From: a virus
Length of the DNA: 54,633 bases
Direction: 5' to 3' (one strand)
IMG/VR virus record: IMGVR_UViG_3300046525_000020
Coordinates: 1 to 54,633 of that record
Shown here: piece by piece, positions 17,761-25,413 of the stretch
Position numbering within the stretch: the first letter of the stretch is position 1
How the letters are laid out: the number at the start of each line of letters is the position of its first letter
Made by a program: the position numbers and the translations under genes
The notes under the pieces: model-generated
Databases searched by the model: none
Seen by the model: the letters and a program-made list of their open reading frames with translations, nothing else
Told to the model about the DNA's origin: nothing

Positions 17761-19067
17761 TATGAAAGTCTAACCCATGTATTAGTAGCTACACAGCGTA
17801 GGTTCCAACCCTTGTATTGAGCAACGGTTGTTGTTACGTCTGCGTGTTGATTGATTGTTACTCCAGACCCAGCAGCAAATGCTACCGTGCCTGCTCCAAG
17901 ATTAATTCCATACAATGCATCCCCTGCAACATAGCCAGTAGGATCAACTGTTAGAGTAATTGGAGAAGCCGAGTTGGCTAGCACTTCCACATCACCATAA
18001 GTAGTTTTAGTCATGGTGGTATTGCCCGTCACTGTTAGTGGCGAGGGAATCTGTAGTGTGCTATCACCAACAACAAAGTTGGCAAACGACCCACCCCAAA
18101 TACCTGTGGTTGTGATTTGAACTGCGGTAGCTGTTCCTTGAGAATCACGAACAAGGATAACGTTAGGATCAAAAGTGCCTAATGGAATATTGGTTGTAGT
18201 GCCAGAAGCAACTGCACCAGATACTAGATTGGTTACGCTCCAAGTAACTCCGTAATTTGGATAGGTACGAGCCCAAATATCAATTTGATATGCAGCAGTT
18301 TCGTTACCATTTCCAGGGAAACCTGCGCCAAGGTCTTGGATGATTGTTGCGCCGTTAATCAGCTTTAGATTGAAGTCGCCGCCAGTGAGAGCAGGGTCAT
18401 ATGCAAAACCAAATCGGGTGCCAGTGTATGCATTAGGAGCAGTACCAGCAGCGGGAAGGTTTTGGGTAAGACCATAGAAACCTACAGCAGCGGCATTAGT
18501 ATCGTTAGGTGCCCAAGTACCTACATAACGAAACCCACCATACAGAGTAGTGCTGTTTTCTGGAAAACGAATCTTAGGTGAGGACGCAATACGAACATGC
18601 GAGTTGATTGCAGCCGCACTAGTCATACGTGCACGACCACGTTCGTTCCAACTATTGGTTGGGTTACCAGGACCTACGTTACCTGTAATGGCAGAACTGA
18701 CATAACTTGTGGTTGTCATGTTCGCACCAAACACAGAGAAGTTGGTAGTTGCTGGTGCAATCCACCAACTCTTACCATCAGACGGCTGACCTGTAACGTC
18801 TAGAAGACCTGGGTCAATTGTCACTGTGTTGCCTACACGTGAGGCATTAATGAACGTTAGAATAGACTCTTTACCCGCTAGCGCAGAATCTGTGTTTTCT
18901 TGAAACGTATTAAAGGCGTTAGTACCAACGAAGGCAGTAGCTGCGGCTTCACTTACTGGAAGCTTGTCGAGGGCTAGTCGAACAGTGCCTGTACCAGATC
19001 GCTTTACAACAATCTCGTCGGTAGTCTGTCCTGGGGCGCCATCTGTGTATGAACCAAACTGAGGCAT
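17760..19067 (-). CDS. Tail fibre / spike base protein
   Basis: The 435-residue protein has an N-terminal region (G-A-P-G-Q-T-T-D-E-I-V-V-K-R) of the type that mounts fibres on phage tails. A middle part is built of Thr/Asn/Gly-rich beta strands, including a probable lectin-like jelly roll (R-F-P-E-N-S-T-T-L-Y-G-G-F-R-Y-V-G-T-W), and a C-terminal 100 residues of short repeats ends W-V-R-L-S. It lies between capsid-associated genes and the G8 tailspike, so it may be the adaptor onto which that spike docks. No catalytic motif recognised. Confidence 0.65.
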   Translation of the reverse strand: MPQFGSYTDGAPGQTTDEIVVKRSGTGTVRLALDKLPVSEAAATAFVGTNAFNTFQENTDSALAGKESILTFINASRVGNTVTIDPGLLDVTGQPSDGKSWWIAPATTNFSVFGANMTTTSYVSSAITGNVGPGNPTNSWNERGRARMTSAAAINSHVRIASSPKIRFPENSTTLYGGFRYVGTWAPNDTNAAAVGFYGLTQNLPAAGTAPNAYTGTRFGFAYDPALTGGDFNLKLINGATIIQDLGAGFPGNGNETAAYQIDIWARTYPNYGVTWSVTNLVSGAVASGTTTNIPLGTFDPNVILVRDSQGTATAVQITTTGIWGGSFANFVVGDSTLQIPSPLTVTGNTTMTKTTYGDVEVLANSASPITLTVDPTGYVAGDALYGINLGAGTVAFAAGSGVTINQHADVTTTVAQYKGWNLRCVATNTWVRLS

Positions 19068-19070
19068 TAA

Positions 19071-19223
19071 TTACTCCGATAAGATGTAGTTGCCGTTTTC
19101 ATCGAGAATGTAATTGCCATTCTCATCTTGGAGTGCATTGAGTGGTGCTGCTGGAGCGCCGCCTGCTGCGTCATCTCCGCGAGACCCTCGCATCCGTTTT
19201 GCAGAACCAAATTTAACGGCCAT
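19071..19223 (-). CDS. 50-residue virion-region protein ending in a tandem repeat
   Basis: ATG at 19223 (directly before the 100-residue gene's stop on this strand) opens a 50-codon frame ending at 19071. The N-terminus is basic (M-A-V-K-F-G-S-A-K-R-M-R-G), the middle Ala/Pro-rich. The C-terminus repeats D-E-N-G-N-Y-I-L twice in tandem. Position between head and tail genes and tight spacing on both sides support it being real. Function unknown. Confidence 0.6.
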   Translation of the reverse strand: MAVKFGSAKRMRGSRGDDAAGGAPAAPLNALQDENGNYILDENGNYILSE

Positions 19224-19525
19224 TAGATGCCTTCGCCTACTGTAGAGTAGAGATTGGAAAGTCCACCAGTAACACCAAGAACACCATAAGTGTTAGTACC
19301 TTGGGGCACTGTGAAGATTTCAGTTTGTCCTGCTGGAATAGGGAGACCAGTACCAATGGCAGCAACACCGCCAAAGTTGATCCAGACAACGTCAGTACCG
19401 GAATTGACTAGTCGGATGGCTCGATGGCCAGCCGTGTAGTTGAGAGTGACAGTTTGATTGCTCGTAGTCACTGCTGTAGATTGTGTAGCGCCTAGTGGGC
19501 GGAACGCACGAAATAATGGGGTCAT
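19223..19525 (-). CDS. Small virion-associated beta protein
   Basis: The 100-residue protein is Thr/Gly/Val-rich beta structure with R-L-V-N-S-G-T-D-V-V-W-I-N-F-G-G in the centre and P-A-G-Q-T-E-I-F-T-V. Short proteins of this pattern are found near capsid genes of many podoviruses and may decorate the head or close the neck. It is the first gene downstream of the strong terminator at 19538-19577, so its expression must come from read-through or a promoter I do not see. Confidence 0.6.
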   Translation of the reverse strand: MTPLFRAFRPLGATQSTAVTTSNQTVTLNYTAGHRAIRLVNSGTDVVWINFGGVAAIGTGLPIPAGQTEIFTVPQGTNTYGVLGVTGGLSNLYSTVGEGI

Positions 19526-19537
19526 AATTTTGCTCGC

Positions 19538-19577
19538 AAAAAAAAGGGAAGTCCATGTTGTGAAACAGGGACTCCCC
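19538..19577 (-). terminator. Strong intrinsic terminator between capsid and tail genes
   Basis: On the minus strand a nine-pair stem (GGGGAGTCC with GGACTTCCC, one G-T pair) carrying an inner TGTT/AACA stem is followed by eight T. It lies between the 139-residue gene (19599) and the 100-residue gene (19525) in the middle of the late operon. It probably sets a high capsid to tail transcript ratio by partial termination. Confidence 0.85.
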
Positions 19578-19598
19578 AGGTTAAAGGGCTATGCCCAA

Positions 19599-20018
19599 TT
19601 ATCGAACGTACTCAATAGTGATATAAACCTCACCTGCTGTTGGGTTGCCAGTAGTGGCAGTACCAACAAAGTTTAGAGGCATATCAATGCGGTTGCCATC
19701 TGCTTGTTGGAAGACGTTGGCCATTGGGACCAGAGCTTGTGAACCAGCAGTTGGAGTGTGTAGATCGAGTGATGTTACGTAGGATGTGCCAGTAGCAGCA
19801 TTAACAATGTTAAGTGCAACTGCGCTTACCGAACCGCCTGAGAAGGCAGTTTTCTTCCAATACTTGATGTTGATAATCGAAGCATCGGCAGGAAGCACTT
19901 CACGTGTAGCAGTGTTGCCACCCGTAGTGAAGTTGGCAGCAACTAGCTTAACAATCTTAACGTAAGACTGCTTAATGCCATTACCTAGCGTAACTGGTTC
20001 TGTAAAATCGTATGCCAT
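19599..20018 (-). CDS. Capsid-module beta protein
   Basis: The 139-residue protein follows the major capsid gene and precedes a terminator. It begins M-A-Y-D-F-T-E-P-V-T-L-G-N-G-I-K-Q-S-Y-V-K and is made mostly of beta-type sequence (D-A-S-I-I-N-I-K-Y-W, S-A-V-A-L-N-I-V-N-A, ending E-V-Y-I-T-I-E-Y-V-R). Its position suggests a head decoration or head completion protein. No family recognised. Confidence 0.65.
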   Translation of the reverse strand: MAYDFTEPVTLGNGIKQSYVKIVKLVAANFTTGGNTATREVLPADASIINIKYWKKTAFSGGSVSAVALNIVNAATGTSYVTSLDLHTPTAGSQALVPMANVFQQADGNRIDMPLNFVGTATTGNPTAGEVYITIEYVR

Positions 20019-20034
20019 AATTTTCCTTAGGAAA

Positions 20035-20055
20035 GAGGGGACATTACATCCCCTC
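20035..20055 (-). terminator. Hairpin directly after the major capsid gene
   Basis: GAGGGGA (20035-20041) pairs with TCCCCTC (20049-20055). On the minus strand the stem is followed by TTTCC only, so it is a weak terminator or an mRNA-stabilising 3' hairpin placed between the capsid gene and the next gene. Confidence 0.55.
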
Positions 20056-20061
20056 GGTTAA

Positions 20062-20973
20062 TTAGGCGCCAGCAGAACCGAAGATAGCGCGGGGATCAGT
20101 CCAACCGAATGAGTAACGGGCGGTAGCCTTATACTTAGCATTCTCGGTGTCGAAATCTTCGTCAGTACCGAACTCGTCACCACGACGCTCGAAATACTTT
20201 AGGCCATCCTTAACATCGGTACGGATGAACCAAGCATCAGTATCGGTTAGGTAATGGTTAACGATGACTTCGGGAATTAGACCCATCATCTTTAGAACGT
20301 TAGGATCGTTGTTGGGGGTGCCAACACGACCATCCGCCTTAAGAATACGTGATGCTTCAAACATCAGTTCCTTAGGAAGAATTAGGCTCTTAGGACGAAC
20401 TGCAATCTTTAGACCACGGTCGTTGGTGAAACCAGCGATGTCAATTAGCGCCTGCTCAAGAGCAGCTTCGGAAAGGTCAGAAGCAGTGGCTAGTTGGTTG
20501 CTGAAGGTGCCACCAGCAAATAGTGGGTGTGAAGCGTTAAGTAGAGTAACGCCGTCACCGCCAGTGAATGAAGCATTGAACGCACGGTTGTAAACGTTCG
20601 CAGCAACGATTTCCTTAGTTTGACGCATCGAGAAAGCAAGACCTTGGGCCTTCTTCTGACCGACGATGTCATACTGGTCATCTTCATATGTCTCACGAGT
20701 AACCATGAAGCCTAGGGCATACACGATGTGTGAGTAGCGGGTAACGAAGGTCTGACGTTCGCTATCATAAGTGATAGGAGCGCCTTCAGCCTTTTGGACT
20801 GCTAGACCGAACGAAGTGATACCAACGTCTTCTTCAAATGCCTTACGGGAAGTGTGCTTCTCGAAAAGCTTTGTGTACTCGACGGGATATTCGTCGTATG
20901 CTTTGCCATACCATGCGTTAATACCAGGCCATAGGGCCTTGGCAAAACTAGAACTATTGATAATACCTGACAT
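20062..20973 (-). CDS. Major capsid protein
   Basis: The 303-residue protein has the pattern of a HK97-fold capsid protein of the type seen in many podo- and siphoviruses: Y-G-K-A-Y-D-E-Y-P-V-E-Y-T-K-L-F near residue 23, F-E-E-D-V-G, then G-F-M-V-T-R-E-T-Y-E-D-D-Q-Y, a loop with N-A-S-H-P-L-F-A-G-G-T-F-S-N-Q-L, and a C-terminal Y-S-F-G-W-T-D-P-R-A-I-F-G. Gene order scaffold, two small proteins, capsid fits. It is the only abundant-protein candidate in the block and is flanked by a hairpin at its 3' end. Confidence 0.9.
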   Translation of the reverse strand: MSGIINSSSFAKALWPGINAWYGKAYDEYPVEYTKLFEKHTSRKAFEEDVGITSFGLAVQKAEGAPITYDSERQTFVTRYSHIVYALGFMVTRETYEDDQYDIVGQKKAQGLAFSMRQTKEIVAANVYNRAFNASFTGGDGVTLLNASHPLFAGGTFSNQLATASDLSEAALEQALIDIAGFTNDRGLKIAVRPKSLILPKELMFEASRILKADGRVGTPNNDPNVLKMMGLIPEVIVNHYLTDTDAWFIRTDVKDGLKYFERRGDEFGTDEDFDTENAKYKATARYSFGWTDPRAIFGSAGA

Positions 20974-20989
20974 AATTTACCTCTCTTAA

Positions 20990-21568
20990 TTATAGGCCAG
21001 CAGTGCCGCCACCAAGGTTCGCAGTGTTCAGAAGAACATGGACCTTCATGTTGGTGCCGTCAGTAACGTCAACATCTGGACGTTGTACCCAACCAATGAT
21101 CTTGAGGGGTAGTGTAGCAGTAGCAGCCTTTGTGGTTGCATCTAGTTCCATACCGGAAATACCTGTTGAGGTAGAACCAGCAGTGAAAGTGACACCGGCA
21201 TTTAGGCCAACGTCAGCAACAACAGTAGTGCCAGTAGCTTGTACTTCATAAACCGCAGTGGGGTCAACCGATACTAGGGCATAGCGAAGCGTTGAAGCTA
21301 GGCGATACTGGCTAGGTAGGTTGAGGTTGGTTTGGTCTACAGCGAAACCAACGATAACACCAAGGGGTAGGTCAGTATTAGCAGTGATGCGGGTAATTGC
21401 TTGTACGCCGTTAGCGTCAGCAGTACCAGCTGATTTAACAATATCGCCTACAAACAGAGCGGTGCCATCCGAAGCTAGTACAGCGAAGGTCTCAATTTGA
21501 CCCTTTGCTGCACCACCAACGACTGACTTGGCTAGTTTAAGGCCAGACGGGCGAGATAGGTTTGCCAT
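20990..21568 (-). CDS. Capsid decoration protein candidate
   Basis: The 192-residue protein lies just before the major capsid gene. It begins M-A-N-L-S-R-P-S-G-L-K-L and is rich in Ala, Thr, Val and Gly. Beta strands are expected (P-L-G-V-I-V-G-F, Y-A-L-V-S-V-D-P, L-P-L-K-I-I-G-W-V-Q-R-P-D) with a final M-K-V-H-V-L-L-N. This composition and place are usual for head decoration proteins. No enzyme motif is present. Confidence 0.65.
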   Translation of the reverse strand: MANLSRPSGLKLAKSVVGGAAKGQIETFAVLASDGTALFVGDIVKSAGTADANGVQAITRITANTDLPLGVIVGFAVDQTNLNLPSQYRLASTLRYALVSVDPTAVYEVQATGTTVVADVGLNAGVTFTAGSTSTGISGMELDATTKAATATLPLKIIGWVQRPDVDVTDGTNMKVHVLLNTANLGGGTAGL

Positions 21569-21598
21569 TTAATTTCCTTTTAATCGCCCATCTGAAAG

Positions 21599-22006
21599 TT
21601 AGTCTCGGGTGATTTTAATAGACCCGTAATTTCCTTCACGATGAGCTTCTTCTTTCATAGTTTGCTCAAGGCGGTCAATTTCTACTTGCTTTGCTGCTTG
21701 GTCTTCTTTATACCAATCCTTAGGGATTCGCATGAGGACAGACTTAACACCATTACCAACAGAAGCAACTGCCACTGAACCTTCGGGAGATGCTTGCTCT
21801 ACGCGCTTGTCGCCAATTTTGGCGTCTGCGGCACGAACAGGTTCCCAACCGTTTTGTGTAAACGCTGCGACACGATCGTTTTGATCATTGACGAAACGGT
21901 ATTCATAATCGGGGTCCTTCTTGTCTACAGTGAGAACATTCCGGGTACCGATAGCCGTCCGCTTTGGACGTGTGACTGGCGTCTTAACAATAGCTTCTCT
22001 GCTCAT
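21599..22006 (-). CDS. Small capsid-module protein of unknown role
   Basis: The 135-residue protein sits between scaffold and decoration genes and overlaps the scaffold stop (ATGA). It shows R-N-V-L-T-V, Y-R-F-V-N-D-Q-N-D-R-V, G-D-K-R-V, V-L-M-R-I-P-K-D-W-Y-K-E-D-Q-A-A-K-Q, then a charged helix and Y-G-S-I-K-I. I recognise this as a recurrent protein next to capsid genes of podoviruses, but not its function. A head assembly role is inferred. Confidence 0.7.
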   Translation of the reverse strand: MSREAIVKTPVTRPKRTAIGTRNVLTVDKKDPDYEYRFVNDQNDRVAAFTQNGWEPVRAADAKIGDKRVEQASPEGSVAVASVGNGVKSVLMRIPKDWYKEDQAAKQVEIDRLEQTMKEEAHREGNYGSIKITRD

Positions 22007-22809
22007 TTTAGTCCTTTCACTGCCTTAAGATCGGCAATGTACTTTTCTTTGGTGATGGTTCCACTACGGACCAGGGTATTCATGATGTTTCGTTCTTGGT
22101 CAGTAAGATCAAAGCTTTCACCAGATGCTTTGTTACTACCACCCTTAACGCCTGTGCCCTCCACTGCGGGGGCATTGGCCTTATTAGGATTGACGAACTT
22201 TGTTGGAAACTCTTTACGTACAGCCTTCTCGACTTCCTTTAGGACTTCATGAGAGTCCAAGCCTTGTCGAGCAAGACGTACACCGACTTCATCCGCATAC
22301 ACTTGCATGTGACGCGAGGAAGTATACCAAGGATTCTTGTCAACCCATGCTTGGAAGCGTGGATCAACTTGTGGTGCATCAGCTACCTGAATACTCTCTC
22401 GCTCTTGGCGGAGAACAGCAGCTTCTGTTTCTACACGTGTAATCTGATCTTCAATAACATCAGCACGTTCGTAGTCACCATCCCGGTTTGCTTGTTTCAT
22501 CTGATGCTTGAGATCGCGTAGAGCACGGTTGTACTCAGTCTCTTGCACCTTGCCATAGTGTTCCTTAAGAGCACCTAGGGCTTTTGTTACTTCCTTGAGT
22601 TGCTTGCCTTGATGGTCAATCTTCTCAAAGAGTGGCTTACGACGCACAAATTCTTTGGCATCAATAAAATCTTCTTCATCGCCTTCAAAGCTATCCTTTG
22701 GGCGCCAGCCCATAGCGAGGGCTTTTTGTTCGATAGTGTCAACTACAGGAGTTTCTACTGCAGGCGCTTCTGGCGCCGGTGTACCACTGGGTACGACTTC
22801 TTCTGTCAT
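22003..22809 (-). CDS. Scaffold protein
   Basis: The 268-residue protein is acidic and Pro-rich at the N-terminus, then forms a long charged helical region (K-I-D-H-Q-G-K-Q-L-K-E-V-T-K-A-L, R-A-L-R-D-L-K-H-Q-M-K-Q-A) and ends in a small basic C-terminal module (T-K-E-K-Y-I-A-D-L-K-A-V-K-G-L-K) suited to binding capsid protein. This layout between portal and capsid genes is that of P22-type internal scaffolds, which leave the procapsid on maturation. Confidence 0.8.
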   Translation of the reverse strand: MTEEVVPSGTPAPEAPAVETPVVDTIEQKALAMGWRPKDSFEGDEEDFIDAKEFVRRKPLFEKIDHQGKQLKEVTKALGALKEHYGKVQETEYNRALRDLKHQMKQANRDGDYERADVIEDQITRVETEAAVLRQERESIQVADAPQVDPRFQAWVDKNPWYTSSRHMQVYADEVGVRLARQGLDSHEVLKEVEKAVRKEFPTKFVNPNKANAPAVEGTGVKGGSNKASGESFDLTDQERNIMNTLVRSGTITKEKYIADLKAVKGLK

Positions 22810-23117
22810 TCTGAATCCTTTAGAACAGCAATAATGTCTTCATCATTTAGGATGAGCGAGTCACCAATAAACTTACCACCATACTTAGCAAAGGCAACCT
22901 TGTCACCTAGCTTGCACCAAGCCTCACCACCGAAGTCTTTGAATGCTGTTGGACCAATTGCTTCAACGAAGCCGGTATCAATTGCACGCTGTTCCTTCTT
23001 ATGCTCACTGTCTACTAGCTGGAAGCCTAGCTTACCAAGCTCTTGTAGATGCGGGTCTGAGTCCTTAAGACTAATGGGCTTGACGATAATGCGATGTCCG
23101 CATGGAATAAGTTTCAT
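22806..23117 (-). CDS. GroES-like co-chaperonin
   Basis: The 103-residue protein matches Cpn10 in length and order of motifs: H-R-I-I-V-K-P near residue 8, G-F-V-E-A-I-G-P-T-A, then L-G-D-K-V-A-F-A-K-Y-G-G-K and the C-terminal I-L-N-D-E-D-I-I-A-V-L. The stretch between L-K-D-S-D-P-H-L-Q and the G-F-V block corresponds to the mobile loop that binds GroEL. Being placed between portal and scaffold genes, it likely adapts host GroEL to fold the capsid protein, as T4 gp31 does. It overlaps both neighbours by ATGA. Confidence 0.85.
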   Translation of the reverse strand: MKLIPCGHRIIVKPISLKDSDPHLQELGKLGFQLVDSEHKKEQRAIDTGFVEAIGPTAFKDFGGEAWCKLGDKVAFAKYGGKFIGDSLILNDEDIIAVLKDSE

Positions 23118-23257
23118 TGAGTATCCTCTAATTCATCTAGGGTAAAGTTTCTAACTTCTTTCAGTGCGTGGATTTGACCTTGGACATGTCTAATAAAGTT
23201 GATGTCGTCAGTTTCAAGCAAGGACCCCATTAAGAGGTCCATGCGTTTATCCAGCAT
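23114..23257 (-). CDS. 47-residue protein between portal and co-chaperonin
   Basis: ATG at 23257 starts 47 codons whose stop overlaps the co-chaperonin start. The product is helical (M-L-D-K-R-M-D-L-L-M-G-S-L-L, then F-I-R-H-V-Q-G-Q-I-H-A-L-K-E-V). Short proteins of this size and helix pattern are often found just after portal genes. The frame stays open upstream to the portal stop but without another ATG or GTG. Role unknown. Confidence 0.6.
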   Translation of the reverse strand: MLDKRMDLLMGSLLETDDINFIRHVQGQIHALKEVRNFTLDELEDTQ

Positions 23258-23274
23258 TACAAAGAAGGCGCGGG

Positions 23275-25413
23275 TTACTTGGTTGACCCGCCAGCTTTTG
23301 AAGTCGTCTTGGGACGTAATTTTTGCTGCTCCTTAGCATGTGTCATTTTCTGCTTGTGCTGCTGATCTTGCTGCACAATCTTTTGTTGGCCTTGAACCGC
23401 TTGCTGTTGTACAGATTGCTGACTCTTAGCCTGCTCTGCTGCCATAAAGATTTTCTGCTTATGCATCTCTGCGGCAGCTTGTACTTGTGCAGACTGGGCA
23501 GTGTGTTGCATCTTCTGTTGATGCTCTTGCTGCTTCATTTGCATTTGCATTTGCTTGTCACGAGAGTTGAGTTCCATCTCTTGCTGCTTTTGCTGAATGT
23601 CCATCTGAGCCTTCTGTTGTTCCATTTGACCCTTCATCTGCATTTCAAGCATCTTAGGATCAGGTGGAGGAGGAGGTAGCTGGCCAGTTTGCGCAACAGC
23701 GGGAGAGAGGAGTTCTTGCCAGTTGGGCTGTTCTTGTGCATCTAGTACACGCATAACAACCTTAACAGGATCAAGTACCTGAGATGGGAGAAGTTCCATG
23801 AGGCCCTGTGCCTTCATGAGTTTCTCCGTCTGACTTACTGCCGTTGGGTCTGCCCCAGGGCAAATGTCATAATCTGCATCGTCAAAGTCCTTAGGACCTA
23901 CAACATCGTCGATGACAGCCGAATACTTGTTGGGGTCCATGTAGATGTTATTAAGCTTGTAAATCTTCTTAAACTCTTCTGCAAGGGCTCGGAAGATACG
24001 CTTGTAAACAGCAGTGAACACTTTCATGCCCTGCTCTACTGTGGCCATCGTTGTAGTGGCTGGAGTGTTTTGTCCAGGCATTTTGCCTGTAAAGATTTCT
24101 GCTACGGACGCAAGTTCCTTGCCGCTCGTAACGAGGCTGCCCATAAGCTCAAAGAGTGTCTTGGACGGGTCTTTAGCTGGGAGCGGTACGATTTGCTTTT
24201 TAAGATCATCGCCAGTGGCGTTAACGGCCTTCCATTCACCGGGCTGAAAACGTTGCTCACCCATCTTAAGTTTGAGACCCTTTCCAATAAATCCCCCTTG
24301 GAGATTGGAAAGTGTACCAGCGTCAATAAGTTGATTGATGAGTGTGTTAACCGATTCATTTAGTGGGCCGAGAAGAACACCAAAGCCAATTCCATAGAAG
24401 CTACCATCAGGGTTAGGAACGAAAGAAAACTTAGTGTAATACTGCGTTGGCTTGATCTTGAGGATTTTCTTACCTTCAAGTTCCACATCCTTTTCTGTAT
24501 AGCGTGCTACAATGCGAACCACTGTTCCGCTTGCGCGGTGGAAGGTTACAACGTAGGGTTCTGCGTAGCCATCTCCATCCTTGTCATAGAACGTATGCTG
24601 TTCTACGAAAGTGTGGGGAGTGGTTTCGTCAATCTTGGTTTGGTCAAGACCACTAGCCGCACGGCCAATGTCTTGTTGAATCTGTGGTTGACCTAGTTCC
24701 TCTGCTTCCTTCAGAAAGATGCCCTTATTAACCCGTTCCTTGACAAGCCGTGGTGATAGCTCAAAGATTTCGCTAACACGTTCTGCATCGTCGAGGCTGG
24801 TAGCCCAGTAGTTCACTACTAGTTGCTTTGGGCTAATCAGGCAGCTCTTAACCTTATCTGCATGTGGATCGTAGTAAGTCTTCTTGAACACTGTGCCAAT
24901 GATGGGAAGCATCATCAGCATCTTATCCATGTCCTCTTCCCACCCATCCATCTCATGCATAATCTGGTAGGACATGAAGGTGGCAACTCGCGTAGCCTTT
25001 TCCTTCTTCTGTCCATCCTTATCCTTGCCAATTACTACAGCACTTACCACCTTGCCATTGCTTGGCACAAGTGACGGATATGCACGGGCAGCGAATTGCA
25101 TCGCTGCGGTTGACAGCATTGGATACTTGACGTTAGAGGCTTTAGCCCACGGATAGCTTTTGGTTTCTCGGTGCTGCATTGCGAGCTTTGTCCACTCGTC
25201 AAGGCATCGTTCCCACTCATATCGGCTCTTAAGGTCTTCTTCAAATCCAGTCCTTACTTGCTCTGAAAGGGCTTCTAGGTCTTCCTTCTTCCACTTCTCT
25301 GCGAGGTTGGTAGAGGTAAGTTCCTTATCGAAATTGGGTTCTTCTTCTTCTGGTACAGGGGTGGGTCCCATTCCTGGGACACCGGCCCCCATCTCAGTAA
25401 CCTGTGAATCCAT
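23275..25413 (-). CDS. Portal protein, P22-like
   Basis: The 712-residue protein forms the dodecameric DNA gate at one capsid vertex. The N-terminal half has portal features (W-T-K-L-A-M-Q-H-R-E-T-K-S-Y-P-W-A, a Y-Y-D-P clip region, and N-P-D-G-S-F-Y-G-I-G-F-G). A C-terminal 130-residue Gln/Met-rich helix set (Q-M-K-Q-Q-E-H-Q-Q-K-M) resembles the barrel of large P22-type portals. ATG at 25413 is chosen because AGGA lies six bases before it; an ATG at 25425 is the alternative. It overlaps the terminase gene by 20 bases. Confidence 0.88.
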   Translation of the reverse strand: MDSQVTEMGAGVPGMGPTPVPEEEEPNFDKELTSTNLAEKWKKEDLEALSEQVRTGFEEDLKSRYEWERCLDEWTKLAMQHRETKSYPWAKASNVKYPMLSTAAMQFAARAYPSLVPSNGKVVSAVVIGKDKDGQKKEKATRVATFMSYQIMHEMDGWEEDMDKMLMMLPIIGTVFKKTYYDPHADKVKSCLISPKQLVVNYWATSLDDAERVSEIFELSPRLVKERVNKGIFLKEAEELGQPQIQQDIGRAASGLDQTKIDETTPHTFVEQHTFYDKDGDGYAEPYVVTFHRASGTVVRIVARYTEKDVELEGKKILKIKPTQYYTKFSFVPNPDGSFYGIGFGVLLGPLNESVNTLINQLIDAGTLSNLQGGFIGKGLKLKMGEQRFQPGEWKAVNATGDDLKKQIVPLPAKDPSKTLFELMGSLVTSGKELASVAEIFTGKMPGQNTPATTTMATVEQGMKVFTAVYKRIFRALAEEFKKIYKLNNIYMDPNKYSAVIDDVVGPKDFDDADYDICPGADPTAVSQTEKLMKAQGLMELLPSQVLDPVKVVMRVLDAQEQPNWQELLSPAVAQTGQLPPPPPDPKMLEMQMKGQMEQQKAQMDIQQKQQEMELNSRDKQMQMQMKQQEHQQKMQHTAQSAQVQAAAEMHKQKIFMAAEQAKSQQSVQQQAVQGQQKIVQQDQQHKQKMTHAKEQQKLRPKTTSKAGGSTK

